Of a DNA stretch of 64,000 bases, positions 1 to 14,175 are shown piece after piece; position 1 is the stretch's first letter, and each line of letters starts with the position of its first letter. Both the position numbers and the translations under genes were made by a program. The stretch lies in the NCBI GenBank assembly GCA_049487715.1, contig CP150551.1, forward strand, positions 186,001-250,000. The letters run 5' to 3'. Under the pieces are notes generated by a model, which was not told the origin of the DNA, searched no databases, and saw only the letters and a program-made list of their open reading frames with translations. The stretch comes from Pycnococcus provasolii. Its lineage: Eukaryota > Chlorophyta > Pseudoscourfieldiophyceae > Pseudoscourfieldiales.

Positions 1-1
1 G

Positions 2-3000
2 GCGAACCTGAAGCTTGACCAGGAGTTCACCGTGGATGCGTGGGTGCGAACGACGCACCTTGGCGCTGCCGTTTACTCCGTGATCAACACCGCGTACACG
101 TCGGCGGCGGTGGACATGTCGTCCAGCACGGCTGGATTCAGCACGTCGCACCTCTGGCCGCTGAAGATGTACGTCGTCAAGGGACGCGAGAACCTGAAGC
201 TTGACAAGCTGCGCTGGGCTCACGTTGCATTCGTGCAGAAGAGTGGTTCCGGCAAGATGATCTACATCGACGGCGAGCTCTACGCCACGCACGCCTCTTC
301 CCTTGCAAAATCCACCGCCGGCGCGAGTGCCGAGCTTACGATTGGCGGTGGCAGTGCTGACTGGGGAAAGGGTGGAGGCATGCTCCTCGACGAGGTGAAG
401 ATCTGGTCCAAGGCTCTCGAGAACTACGAGGTGGCGGCGTCGATGAATGCGTGGTCAGAGAACGCGCTCAATGCCGCCACGGGCAACGAGGCAACAGGAA
501 AGGGCATTGAGCTTTACCTGACGTCCGGCCTGAGCACTTTCCTGGTCGCCCACTGGACGTTCGACGTGGTGAGTTCGGCGGGACTGACGGTTGACGCCGT
601 CGGCGCTCTCTCCGGCACGGTGTCCAACGCCGACGCGAAGACGTACCACGCGCCGATGACGCACCCGATGAGCAACATGGCGATCAACTCGCTCGCGCTC
701 CTCGGCACGTCCGGAAGCGCTGGCTACGCGCTGTCGTTTGACGGCACGGAGAAGACGGGAAAGCACACGTTTACCCAGTACGATAGCAAGTGCTTAAACT
801 ACGAGTCAAATGCGGCTGCAACTCCTCGGGGGCCATGTGCGAATATCGCTGGCTTCTGCGTCGGCGGCTTTGGACCGCTCGTCGGAGGCCTGTGCCCCGA
901 GACGTGTGGAAAGTGCTCCGAGTTCTACCAGGACAAGCAGAGCATGATCGACGTGTGGGTTTCGCAGAACCCGACTTTTCCCAAGACGTGCACGGAAGCT
1001 CTGGCGACGCACACCGCCGACATCATCTACTACATCGCGTGCGCCAAGACGTTCGGCACGGAGCTCGCGAAGTACTCCGAGGACAAGATGGAGGCGACGC
1101 TGAACCCGACCAAGGGTGCGAAGGGCGGTATTGCCATCGACATGTACTTCAAGACCACGAGCAGCCTGCGGAAGATGTATGCGCTTGGCTCGTTCGGCGC
1201 GGCTTCGCTGCACTGGACGCGTGCCGGCGGGCTTGGACTGCACGTTGGCGGCGCTAAGATTCACACGTTTGAGAGCTACAATGACGCGGCGTGGCATAAG
1301 CTGTCCGCAAAGGTGACTTACGTGCCATCCGGCGTGAACTGGCCGGTGGAGAAAGAGGGAACGTTCAAGCTCGACCTCACGATCGACGACAAGGCGTTCC
1401 CGTCGGTGTCGACGCCGTACTTCGACCTGTATGCTGCCAAGTCCCTGCTGCTCGGATCCAGTTCCGACGCCGTTTGGGCGGCGCAGGGCGTTCCGTTCCT
1501 CGGCATCGTCGACGCGGTCACCGTGACGACGGCTGACATGGGAACGGCGTACGCGACGTACCAGTTCAACGAGGCGTTCGGCAACATGGTGACCGACTCC
1601 TCGGGCATGAATTCGCACGGATTGCTCACAGGAACGCCGACTTGGATCTTCTCGAGCTGCCCGCTTGCCGTGCCGATGGCGGTGACCAACGAGGACACGC
1701 CGATCGAGATCGCCGTTGGCGGGTACGATGCCAACGGCGACAAGATCAAGATCTACCTCACGTCGCTCTCCACCGAAGGAACCTTCTTCAACGCCGACGA
1801 CGGCACCCCGCTCACCCTGTGCAACCTTGGCGACGACGAGGCGGCGTGCAACTCGGCGCTGGTGACGGACGTCAACGGCCACGTGAAGTTCGTGCCCAAG
1901 AAGGATTTCTTCGGCACGGCGATGTTCTCGTACGTCGCGGACGACGGATACACGGTGTCCGACCCCGCGCTTGTCATGATCAACGTCGTGTCCGTCAACG
2001 ACGTGCCCACGCTCGTGCCGTTCAACAGCGGCGGCGCGGTGTCGACGACGGAGGCCACGCCGGTGACCGTCACGCTCGACGGAGGTGCGGACGCCGACGG
2101 CGACGCGCTCACGTACATCATCACCACGCTCCCTCGCGTCGGATCTCTGACGATGGGCGGCAAGGCTGTGACGGAGGCGGGCACGCCGGTGACCGGGCCG
2201 GTCACCTTCACGCCCGTCGTGAACGGCGACGGCTCTCCCTACGACTTCTTCGGCTTCGTCGCCTCCGACGGAACGGTGACGTCCCACGAGGAGCTCGTGA
2301 CGATCGACGTGACGTCGACGAATGCGAACAACATCCCCGTGGCGGGAAAGAGCGGCTACGCGCTGTACGTTCTGGGAGACGGCTCTGGTGCGAGCTCGGA
2401 CATCAAGATGAACGCCACCGCGTTCACGCTCGAGTGCTGGGTGCGCACGAGCGGCGCTCAGGACGACGTCGTCAAGGTGGTTGGCTTCAGCGGCGCGTTC
2501 AGCTTCACGATCGAGTCCCTCGTGTACGGCGGCACGTCGCTGTCTGCGTCGCTGTCGGACCAGAAGGCGCAGGTCATCAGCAGCAAGATCATCAACGAGG
2601 GCGAGTGGCACCACGTCTCGGCGTCGTACGACGGCAAGGTGGTTGGGCTCATCGTCGACGGCGCGGTGTCGAAGTCGTCGGAGTTCGCCGCCGGCGAGGT
2701 GCTGCTTGAGACGCTTCTCATCGGCAAGGGCACCGCGGCGAACTCCGGATTCTCGGGCACGATCGACGACGTGCGCGTGTACAGCCACGCGCGCACGCAA
2801 GCGCAGGTTGCCTCGGACAAGCACACGCTGCAGTACGGATGCGAGAAGGGCCTCGTCGCGTGGTTCCCCTTCGATGCCGTGGCGACGGGCATGGCGCTCG
2901 ACGAGGCGTGCAGTGGCGCATACGACGCCACGCTCGTCGCGTCCGCGAGCCGCATCGCCTCCTCGGCGCCGATCACCGCGTACAAGTACTACACCGACGA

Positions 3001-6000
3001 GGACAAGGAGGTGGACGTGTCGCTCGTGGCAACGGATGGCGACGGCACGACGAGCAAGCTTGTGTACGAAATCACCAAGGTGCCAACGATGGGAACGCTC
3101 AAGGGAAACAACGGCGAGACGATCACCCACCTGCCGTACCTGCTCACGGGCAAGACGGTGAAGTACGTGCCGCCAGCTCATCGCTGGGGCGATCCTCTCG
3201 AGACGATCGGCTACATTGCAAGTGACGGCACCGACTTCTCCGCCGAGGCGACCGTGCAGCTCGTCGTGAAGGCGACGCACGACCTTCCGGTGCCCGTGCC
3301 GTCGACTACGACCGTCGTGTCCAACTCCCAGGCGGATGCGGAGCTGGCGTACGCGCCAGCGCCCGTGGCAATCGAGTTGTCCGCAATGGACGCGGACCTC
3401 ATCCAGTCTGGCGGAGACACGGTGGAGGTTGTCGTGACGACCCTTCCGGAGATTGGCCAGCTGTGGCAGACGGCGGACGGCAAGACGCCGACGGAGATGA
3501 TCACGAGCCCGAACACGGCAATCAAGTACACGAAGACGGATGCGGCAAGCTACACGGCGACGGCAACCGTTCTTTACCTTCCCGTGGACGACGTGAGCAC
3601 CATGTATCCCAAGTTGTCGAAGAATTGCACGGACTACAGTGCAAATGCGGCTGCAATCCTCGGGCCATGTGGGGAGATCTATGGCTTCTGCGTCGTCCAA
3701 ATTCTATGGACCGCTCGTCGGAGGCCTGTGCCCCGAGACGTGTGGAAAGTGCTCCGAGTTCTACCAGGACAAGCAGAGCATGATCGACGTGTGGGTTTCG
3801 CAGAACCCGACGGCGCCCAAGACGTGCGCCGAGGCTGTGGGTACCACGCACGCGCGTAACATCATCTACATCATCGCGTGCGCGAATTCGTTCGCCACGA
3901 CGAAGGCTAACTACCAGGAGATGTTTGGCTACGCCGCGAAGGATGCGAGTGGATACATCAGCTACGAGCTCATGGCCCCGGTGATGGTGACGCAGGATTC
4001 GCCCGCCGAGGATCAGACGTCGCCGTATGCGCTCGGCGTGGACTCGTCGAACGGGTATGCCTTCCAGCTTGACGGAAAGTCGAGTGTGCTGGCGGATGCG
4101 GCGCCGAACACCACGAGCCAGTTCGTTGCGACGATGTGGTTCAAGACGAGCGATGCGCTGGGCCAAAACGAGACGCTCTTCGGCGACGAGGGAAGCTTCT
4201 CCGTGTTTTGGTTTGGCAGCAGCCACGGTCTTTCGTTCCAGGTCACGGACGCGGCGAACACGACGTCGATGGTGCACAGCGGCAAGCTATTCAACGATGG
4301 CGTTTGGCACCACGTCGTCGCAGCGTACGACGGCGTGGGTGCCACGGGCACGCTGCAGCTATACGTCGACGGTGCGCAGGTTGCGTCGAACATGGCGTCG
4401 GCGTCTGCCGGACCCGTCAGCCCGGGCAACGGGCGCGCGATTGGCATGTTTTCGAGCGCCACGTCGTCATTCCAGGGAACAGTGGACGAGTTTGTGCACT
4501 ACGTCGGCATCTCCCTCGAGGGCATGCTCAACCAGGACCTTGACGAGCACCCCGAGCTCGCCTGGCTGAGAAAGGCTGGCGACCTGAAGGTGAAGCCGAC
4601 GAACGAGATGTTCCTGCTTTACTGGGCAGATCTCTACGTGTCTTTCGACTCCGAGGATTACAGTGCGAGTACCTCCCAACTGCTCAAGTTCAAGAACGAG
4701 GGGGCTGCAAGCGGCTCGACGCCTGCGACGTACCTCATCAAGGCGATCAACGTCGACACCGCGTCGTTGCCCCTCGTCGCATCCACCGCCCCGGCGTACA
4801 TGCACGTCGTGAACTCCGCGTCGTCGAGCGAGACGGTGCTCAAGCTGGCGGCGACGGACGGCGACTACGACACCCTGACGTACGAGATCACGAGGCTGCC
4901 CGCGAACGGCGCGCTCCGCGACCTCGACGCCGGCGTTGCCATCACGCGCGTGCCATACATCGTGAAGGATGGCAAGGTTGGCTACACGGCCACCGAGCGG
5001 TACGTGGGCATGGACTCGGTCACGTACGTCGCGTACGACGGCTCCGTGTGGTCGCGCGAGGCGACGGTGCACATCAAGATGCTCCCGCGCGTTGGACCGT
5101 TCGTGTCGGAAAAGACGCTGAACTACGTGCCGGAGGCGCTGCCGTCGTCGGTGAGCGTTGCGCTGGACACGTGCCACAAGACGGTGGGCAACCTCCGCGC
5201 AGGCCAGCCTGAGACGACGATCACGGGCCAGTACAGCGACGCCGCGGCGAAGGGAAGCGGTGCGGTGGCTGCCTCATCCACGGCGACGTGCTCGTCGACC
5301 AGCAGCCCGGGGTACACGTACGTCAACCTGAAGGGTACAAACCTCGACGTCACGACGCTCGTTTACATGGTCACGACGCTGCCAAGCGTCGGCAAGCTGT
5401 ACCAGACGACGGACGGCGTGACGCCCGACACGTCGAAGCCCATCCTCAAGACGGGAACGTCGGTGACCTACGTCGACCCCAGCGGCGGCGTCGGTGTCGT
5501 GTACGCGGCATTCGACCTCGAGAACCCTCTCGCGGCGTCCAACCCCACCACGGATGCGCTCGACGTGGCGACGAATGCGAAGGACGTGTTCGCGTTCGCC
5601 GTGACGGAGACGAACTCTCCGATCGGATTGACGTCCGCGGACGCCCTGGTGGAGGTGACCCTGTCAGGTGCATCCGCTTCGGCCGGCGCGAGCTCGGCGC
5701 ACTACACGGGAGTGCGTGGACGTGCCCTGCACTTCGACGGCATTGACGACATGCTCGTCGTGTCGCCCAATGCGACGACGGATGCGATGACGATCCAGAT
5801 GTACATCCGCTCCACCGGCGCTCTGCTGGAGGGAGCGACGCTCGCGTACGTTGCCCCGGCGGGTATCCGCCTGTACTGGACACCGTACGGCGGCCTGACG
5901 CTCGACACGGGCGCGGAAAGCCAGCTCGTGACGTACCAGCAGATGAACGACGGCCTCTGGCATCACGTCGCCGCGACCATCACGTCCCAGGAGGACAGCA

Positions 6001-9000
6001 TCTACGTCGACGGCAAGCTGAGCGCAACCGTGGCGTACAACGAGGTGCGCACGTTTGCGATGACGGAGGTTCACGTGGGCAAGGCGACGACGGGAAGCCG
6101 AACGATGTACCGCGGCCTGCTCGACGAGTTCAGCCTGTTCACGCGCGCGCGCACCGCGGAGGAGATCGCCTCCAGCGTGTTCCTGTCGCTCATCGGCAAC
6201 GAGGCTGGCCTTGCGGCGTACTACCAGTTCAACAACGTCGCCGAGATGGCGACGGGCAAGGTGTCCGACCTTGCCGACGGTGGCGCCCACCCGGCGGCGC
6301 TTGTCGGCAAGCCGGCGGGCGTTGCGTCGAACGCGCCGGTGATGTGGCAGGTGGTCACCGCCGAGGATGCTCCCGTCACGATGCACCTCGGGCGAGGCTA
6401 CCCCGCCGGAAACTTCACCTTCACCGTCACCAGCCTGCCAACGAAGGGCACGGTTCACCAGTACGACGCGTCGATGCCCGGCGGCAAGGGTGCCGCAATG
6501 ACGTACGTGCCCGCGTCCGTGACGGACGCCGAGGGGCGCATCGTGTTCGTGAGCAGCCCTGGCGAGCACGGCGACTCTTCCGCGCTTCCGAAGTACTACT
6601 ACGGAAGCCTGAAGTACCGATCTCAGGATGTGTCGTCGCCCTCGCAGGCGCTCACCCCCGAGGACCTCATTTCTCTCGTGGTCACGCCCGTGAACTACGC
6701 GCCGAAGCTCGTCGAGCTCACGGCTGACGTGCCCGTTGCCAGCTACGATGACGTGCTCATCGAGCTCAAGGCGACGGACGCGGATGTCGAGGACTCGATC
6801 ACGTATGTGATCACCACCCTGCCGACGATGGGAACCCTTTACGCCGTCGAGGTGCCGTCGACGAACGTGAACGGCGGCCTGAACTACGCCTCCACGAAGC
6901 GCGGCAAGCGCATCACGAAGGAGGGAAGCAAGCTGCCAAACCAGTACGTGCTCTTCTCGCCCGTGACGCTTGACGCGCTCAGCATGTTCGACGCCAAGGA
7001 CAAGACGGACACATTCGACGTGTACTTTGGCTACGGCGCGGAGGACAAGTACGGCGCAAGCCAGAGCAACACGAACGAGGCGATCGTGACGCTAAAGCCG
7101 CCGACGTCGCCGACGTCTGGCGCGTACCCGATCGCGGGCGACGCGGGCCACGCGCTGCTGTTCAACACGGACACGAGCGCGTCCATCAAGCTTTCGTCGC
7201 CGGTTCAGATGGAGCGCTTCACGGTCGAGGCGTGGGTCAAGCTTCCCGGCTCGATGAACAGCTTCGACTTGCAGACGATCTTCTCGTTTAGCAACTTCGA
7301 GCTGTTCTACGGAAGCGTGTACGGCCTCGGCGTCGTGTTCGGCGGCGTCGTGGCAAGCACCACGCTCGCGGACTCGACGCACGGAGCGCCGTCGCTAAAT
7401 GACAACGAGTGGCACTTCGTCAGCGGAACGGTGTACAAGGGCGCGAACGGCCAGTCGACGTCGTACGAGCTCAAGGCGTACGTCGACGGCGTGCTGAGCG
7501 CAACCGCGGTTGGCGAGGTGTCGCCGGACGCGGGGATTGACACGATCGACACGATCGTTGTGGGTGGCTCCGCCGCCGATGGCACGAGGTTCACCGGTCT
7601 TGTGGACGAGATTCGCATCTGGACCAAGACGCTCTCGCCGAGCGTCGCGAGCGTCGACGCGGTGTACAACTGGGATGCGAAGGGCCAGCGCGCACTGATG
7701 GGCATCGAAGATTCCTTGCTGGTTTACATTCGATTCAACAGCATGTCGTCACCATTCGCCAGCAAGGTGGGAAGTGCGACTCTCGACGTGAAGAACGGGG
7801 TGATGGTACCGTCAGCCGCGCCGTTTGGCGACAAGTTCACCGCGCGCGAGGACACGCCGTACATGTACGAGCTGCAGGCTGCGGGTGCGCCGACCATCGT
7901 CGTGACGAAGCTGCCCGACAGCGGCAAGCTCACGCTCACGACGGGCGGCGAGATTGACATGGTGCCGTACCACGTCACCGAGGCGCTGTCGACGGTGATC
8001 TACGTGCCGAACCCCGACTTTGCCGGATCTGACACCTTCGCCTACCTCGCGCAGACGGCTGACAAGTCGACGTCGAGCGACGAGGTCATGGTCGACGTGA
8101 CGGTTGGCGCGGTGAACGATCCGCCCGTCGTTTCGTACGTGACGAAGGGCGTCACGACCATGAAGAACGTGGACGTGGCGATCCAGATGTTCGGCGCGGA
8201 CGTCGACGGCAGCACGGGCAAGACGGACATTCACATCACCACGCTGCCGCTGTTCGGCAACCTGCGCCAGTCGGACGGCGAGTTGATCAAATCCGTTCCC
8301 ACGAAGGTGAAGGACACGACGACGGGCTACGTGATCTACGAGCCCCTGCTGAACGGCTACGGTTCGCCGTACGACAAGTTCAGCTTCGTCGCGTTCGACG
8401 GCATCGCGGAGTCGGAGACGGTGACGGTGCCCATTGAGGTGACGCCCGACCTCGCGCTGGGCATGGACGCCGAGGTGACACTGGACGCCTCGGCTGACAT
8501 TGACGTGACCAAGCCGTTCACGTTCGAGGCTTGGGTGAAGAAGACGTTCACGGGCTCCCTAAATTTCGGATTTATTGATTTCGGACGACGACGACACCTC
8601 GCGCAGATGCCGGGCACGCCCGCGTTCATTGACGCCGCGTCGGCGGCTGTTGACGTGACGAGCCAGGTGCACAGCGCGGACGGTCTGACCGTGGCGGCGA
8701 TCACGCCCAAGCAGTACGAAGACGGCAAGTGGCATCACGTCGCCGTCGTCTTCGACGGAACGCTCAGGGCTATTTTCGTCGACGGCTTGTTGGACACGAA
8801 CCAGGCGACCAAGGCGACGAAAGCTTCCGCGTCCCTCTTCGGATCTCTGAAGGTTGGCGTGAGCATGCCGTCGTCGCAGTTCCTGGCGGCGTTCCTGGGC
8901 GAGGCGGGCGCCATCGGATCCGCGGACGGCATCATCGACGACGTTCGCGTGTGGAACTACGCGCGCACGCTCAGCGAGATTCGCGCGAACATGCGCAATC

Positions 9001-12000
9001 CCGACCCCACGCCAACGGGCCTGGTGGCGATGCTCGACTTCAACGCCCGCACGGACGGTTTCGGCGTCGTCAACACGCCGGTGGCGGGTGACGGCGGCTA
9101 CGCCGTCATGACGGGAGGTGCAAGCAACGGCGTCGTCGACTTCCAGGGCGGTGCGTTTGGCATCGACCCCACGAGCGACTTTGCGATGAGCCTCTGGTTC
9201 CGCGCGAGTGAGAGCGTTCACGAGTACACGACGCTGGCGTCTCGCGGCACGGTGCTCGGCGGCTGGGCCTCCGGAGGCCAGTTCCAGGTTGCTTGGACGG
9301 CGGCTGGAGGCTTGGGATTCCACGTTACCGTGAACCAGGCTGCCGCGCCGACGAGCGCGCACACGCACGGGCAGTACAACGACGGTGCCTGGCATAACGT
9401 CGTGGTCACGTACAGCCCGCACGACAGCGCGATCCGAATCTACGTGGACGGCGTGCTGCCTCACGCGGATTCCGAGAAAACGCTCGAAGGCGAGCTGTCG
9501 GTTGGCGACGCGCCGTCGACAACGTTCGGGTCGGACGGCTCGCGCTCGACGACGTCGTCGTTCACGGGTTTCCTGGACGAGCTCGCCTCGTTCTCGGGCA
9601 CATCCATGACGCCCGATATGATCGCCGGCGCCTACACGCACGAGCTGAACATCACGAGCGCCGTCGCGTACTTCCGCTTCAACGACGCGTTCGGCAAGGT
9701 GGCCTACACCGACGTGGCGGTGCCGAATGGAGGGCAGGGAACGCTCGACGGCGCAAGCTTCGTCGTCTCCACGATCCCGTGGCCGCAGTCTTACGTGCTG
9801 GAGGACAGCACCACCGGGTTCCTCGTTGAAATGTTCTGCAGCGACGCCGACGGCGACGCGACGACGTTCATGGCCACGACGCTGCCAAGCATTGGCAAGC
9901 TTTACGAGGCGGATGCCAGCGGCGCGATGCTGGGCGAGGTGAAGCGAACGATGAACACGCTGTCGAGCAAGTTCCTGTTCTACCAGCCTGGCGGGCCTGG
10001 CCCGGTCATGCCGCTCGTGTATGACACGTTCGGATACGGCTGCTCTGACGGCAAGGAGATCTCGCCCGAGTTTGGCTACGAGGTGAATCTGCAGGTGGAC
10101 AACACCGCGCCACTGGCGTTCGACCAGTCCGTGACGGTTGTCGAGGACGTGCCGAAGCAGATCACGCTCACGGGATCGGACGCCGAGGGCCACGTGCTCA
10201 CGGCGGAGATTGTTACGCCGCCCGCGTTCGGCACGCTCGACAGCGCCACCAAGGCGACGATCGAGGCGGATGCCAGCGGCAACCTCGTCGTCACGTACAC
10301 GCCCAACCTGCACTACTTCGGTACGGACAGCTTCGAGTTCGTGATGGTGGACAGCTTCGGCGTGAAGAGCGTGAAGCCTGGAGTGGTGTCCATCACCGTA
10401 ACGCCGGACAACGACGCTCCTATGGTGATGTTCGCATCCAACCCGCAGGTGGTGTACGACAGCATTGCTATCTTGGCGCCGATGACGCTCGTGGACGTCG
10501 ACGGCAAGAACGATCGCTTCACCGTCACGCTGTCGAGCCCGAACAGCCACCTCGCGGCGTCGGACTCGGACTGCGCTCCCATATTGCCGGACTTTGACGC
10601 GTTCGAGACGTGCATGTCGTCGAAGCCTGACAAGCTCACGATCACCGGGTCGATGCTTGACATCAACGCGAAGCTGACGAGCGTCCTGCTGTTCAACCCA
10701 CTCAAGCAGGACACCGTCGTCGCGGTGACGGCGACCGACAGCGGTTCGCCCGTGCGCTCGAGCACGACGGAGCTGGGAATCACCGTGAACATTTTGCCCA
10801 TTCGACTGGCAATGTTCTCACCCAACGGATTGGGTATGGACCTGTACTGGAGGTACCCGTCGTCGTTCGTTGCGGAGAACCCTACGAAGGACTGCTCGGC
10901 TCTCTTCGTCGCCGAGACGGTGGGCAAGCTTGGATACGCGCCAACGTGCGAGTTCACGACGAACAAGGTGCTGCACGTCCAGTTCGGGCCACGTGCGACG
11001 GTGCTGCCGTCGGACGACCTCGTCACGCTGACCAACTCCGTGCAGCTCACGTGCAACAGCGCGGAGATTTTGGACGGATGCGCGAACGGCCCGGTGGAGG
11101 ACTCGATGACTGTTCAGGCACGTATCCCGTACAACGCGATTGTGCCAACGGCCATCATCACCGCACCCGAGAAGGTGGGCAAGTGCGACTTGGCGGAGAT
11201 CTCCGCTCGCCTCAGCCAGGGCTTCGCCGGACGCTCGATGAAGTACGTGTGGGGCGTCGAGGGTGGATCTGTCACGCCGGAGCTGCTCAAGGCGGTTGCG
11301 GCGATGGACACGAAGACGATCCAGATTCCGAGCGCCGATCTCGTGCAGGATGCGATGTACACGTTCACGCTGCAGGCGACGAACTACATGGGCAAGACGA
11401 GCATTGTTGCTCGCGCGGATGTCACCAAGTCTCTGGACCCTGTGCCGTACTTGGTCATCAACGGGCTCGCAAAGCAGGACATCACCACGTCGATGCCGGT
11501 GACGATCACCACCGACGCTCGCGTGTCTTCGTGCCCCGGCGTGTCGGCGAAGCTGGTGTACACGTGGAGCGAGGCGGCGAACAACCCCAGCGTGATCCCG
11601 GGTATTGCCTCGCACACGTCGCCCGACCTGTTCATCGCGCCAGGCACGCTGTCTCCCGGAACGTACGGCTTCACGGTGACGGTGTTCGACGAGGTGACGC
11701 CCGAGCACGTGGCTGTGGCTTCGGTTCAGCTTGTTGTGGCCTCAAGGCCTCTGATTGCCGTCATCAAGGATGGCGATCGCACCATCAGCTCCAAAAGGAA
11801 CCTTGTCTTGGATGCGACCGCGTCGTTCGATCCCGACGACGCGTCGGGTGCAGGTCTCACGTTCATGTGGTCCGCGGAGCCGGCAACCGCGCTCGCGCAG
11901 TCCGGCGGAACGGAGGCGAGCAGCGTGCTGAACATCCCCGCCGACGCGCTCGGTGCGGGTGAGTACACCTTCACGGTGACTGTCAGCAAGGGAAGCAAGA

Positions 12001-14175
12001 CGCCGGCAACCGCCGTGGCTTCCATTGTCGTCGTCACGGAGGATATCCCGATCGCGCTCATCCAGCAGCTGGCTGATGCGAAGATCTCCACCGATTCTGC
12101 GTTGGTGCTGTTCGGCGTGGGAGAGAGCGTGATTGACGCCGCGGCGCCGCTGGAGTACAGCTGGAGCGTTGCGGGCGAGGCGAGCAAGTCGTCGAGCTGC
12201 TTGCTCATGCCGGAGTGTAAAGTGAGCGGCGCATCCGTTGCTTTGGAGAATGCCGGAAGTCCGACGCTGAAGGTTCCCGAAAACGTTCTGTCGCCGGGAC
12301 GCTACGTGTTCACGATGACTGTGACGGATGTGAACAACGGTGGTCTGACGGCGACGGCCAAGATGGCTGTGGTGATCAACTCCACCGCCCACGCAGGGTA
12401 TCGTCTTGGTGGAGCCGCTGTCTGGCACGGAGCTCGTCGAGCGATTCGCCGTCTTCAGCACCGGCTTCGAGGATGCCGACGTGCCGCTCAGCTACATGTA
12501 CGGCGTCGTCACGGCGGACGGCGACGCGTTCCCTCTCACGAGCGCGCAGGCGACGCAGTACGCCGAGCTGTACCTGCCGTCGAGCGCTGTGGCGGTGATC
12601 GTGATGGCGTTCGACACGTACGGCGCGTCGACGATACGCCAGGCGCCGGTCACCGTCATCACGCTGTCGCAGAGCGGCATCGGAGGCGTGGCGGAGATGC
12701 TCAACCAGAAGCTCACGGAGCTCGAGGGCATTATTGCGGAAGGCAACGACGCCAGCGCCGCGCTCGAGCTCGCGGAGGCGATCGGCGCGGCGATGAACAA
12801 CGCGCCTGTCCTGCCGACGGACGTCGACGCGCTGACGACGCGCAAGGCTCAGCGCGAGTTCTTGTCCACGTTGGTCATCAGCATCGCGGACATGCCGGAG
12901 ATTGTTGCGACAATTGACAGGAACGGGCTCGGGCGCGTGCTGCACGCGCTTGGCACCGCGACCAAGGCGCCGTCCGAGATCTCCGACAAGACGCAGCGCG
13001 AGGCGAGCGTGTTTTTGAGCGACTCGATCGACAAGGTGGTTGCCGCCCAGGGCTACTTCGATGATAGCTTTGATGGTGGCTTCACTGTGTTGGACAACCT
13101 CGTGAATGCCGGCTTGGTCAGCTTGGCGGCTGACGGCACTGAGATTGGATTCATTCCGATTGCCAAGTACGACCTGATTGCGCCGCTGATCCAGAAGATG
13201 TTCTCGTCGTCGCTTCTCGACAACGAGTTTATTCCCGGGGAGACGGGAGGCATGGCTGGCTCGTACTTCAGTGTGTACCTCGCGAAGACGGACGACCGTC
13301 TGCTGGCGAGCGGGGAAAGCGTCGTGCTCGGAAACCTTGCACAGCTGGGTGCCGAGTACGTCGTCCCGCCGACGGCATTCCAGAGTCTGGCTCCCGCGAG
13401 GAGGCAGGGTGGTGCGAATATCGGCGTGGTGTCGTCGATCGTCGTGGCCTGGCGTGGCATTGCTGGCATTGCCAACCCGCGCGCGTACGTCGACCCGACG
13501 GAATCGCCTGTGAGCGTTGTCAGCAGCCTCGACATGTACAATGGTGTGCAGAAGATGAGTTTGGACCTTGGCCCGACCGATGCGAAGATCTCGCTGACGG
13601 CAAGCCAGGCGAAGCCTCTCAGCAACGCAGACAACATTGTCACGTTCAAGGTGTGGCAGGGAGGCATGTGGGCGGAACCGCCGACGTTGGTGACGGACGT
13701 TGCCGCGTCGACGATCGTGTCGTCGGAGCCTATTTCTGGCGGTGCGCTTGTGGCAGAGACGCCGACGACGGGCGAGTTCGCCGCGTTCGAGGCGCCGCCG
13801 CCGAGCCCACCTCCGGTTCCGCCGAGCCTGCCGCCGCCGAGCCTGCCGCCGCCGAGCCCACCTCCGGTTCCGCCGAGCCTGCCGCCGCCGAGCCCGCCGC
13901 CCAGCCCGCCGTCGCCACCACCTCCACCGCCGCCATCCAGCCCGAGCGAGGACGACATCCTGCCCGCGATTATTGGAGGCGTGGTTGGCGGACTGCTCTT
14001 CGTGCTGCTGATTGGATTCCTGCTCTACCGCAGGCACAAGCAGCGCAGCCAGGTGCAGACGATGGCTGGCGGAGAAGCGAGCAGCAGCGGAGGCGGCCTG
14101 CTCGGAGACGACGACGACGCAGCTGGCAAGAGCAAGGTGCGCAATGCGGCGACGCTCGAGGGTGCCGACGACTAA
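2..14175 (+). CDS. Giant LamG/cadherin-like/ShKT/REJ single-pass surface receptor (5' partial, two frame breaks)
   Basis: The frame is open from base 2, so the N-terminus lies outside the window; about 4,720 codons are visible. Modules by base position: LamG (concanavalin-like, 'FTVDAWVRT' type) at 2-520, 1100-1650, 2340-2960, 4020-4600, 5700-6330, 7120-7790, 8450-9050 and 9070-9760; cadherin-like/tandem-95 blocks ('EDTPIEI', 'VNDVPT', 'VNDPPV') in pairs between them; two six-Cys ShKT-like modules near 781-945 and 3620-3780; a REJ/PKD-like region at 11130-12660 ('SFDPDD', 'LTFMWS'); a region to 13790 that could be GAIN-like; a Pro-rich SPPP hinge at 13795-13945; one hydrophobic span near 13960-14030 followed by YRRHKQ and a short acidic tail. 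This suggests a cell-surface adhesion or recognition protein. The frame shifts by +1 near 3695 and near 12388, with homologous sequence continuing on both sides. Function is inferred from domains only. Confidence 0.85.
871..975 (+). repeat. ShKT-module duplicate, copy 1 (105 bp, identical to 3707-3811)
   Basis: These bases read the same as 3707-3811 by eye. They encode the second half of the six-Cys ShKT-like module ('LCPETCGKC') and the following 'DKQSMIDVWVSQNP'. Flanking bases are similar but diverged. Confidence 0.9.
3707..3811 (+). repeat. ShKT-module duplicate, copy 2 (105 bp, identical to 871-975)
   Basis: Second copy of the identical tract. It begins 10-15 bases after the first frame break of the giant gene: after the shared 'GFCV' codons, copy 1 has 8 bases and copy 2 has 12 before the common 'ggaccg', a net gain of one base modulo three. 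Confidence 0.9.

Noticed and set aside
806-3700. 964-codon open frame on the minus strand, rich in Arg and His
   Set aside because: Antisense to the LamG/cadherin-like coding sequence. Its length comes from the strong GC3 bias of the sense gene, and it has no domain-like pattern.
8559-10550. 663-codon minus-strand open frame
   Set aside because: Same cause; Arg/His/Val-rich shadow of the giant gene.
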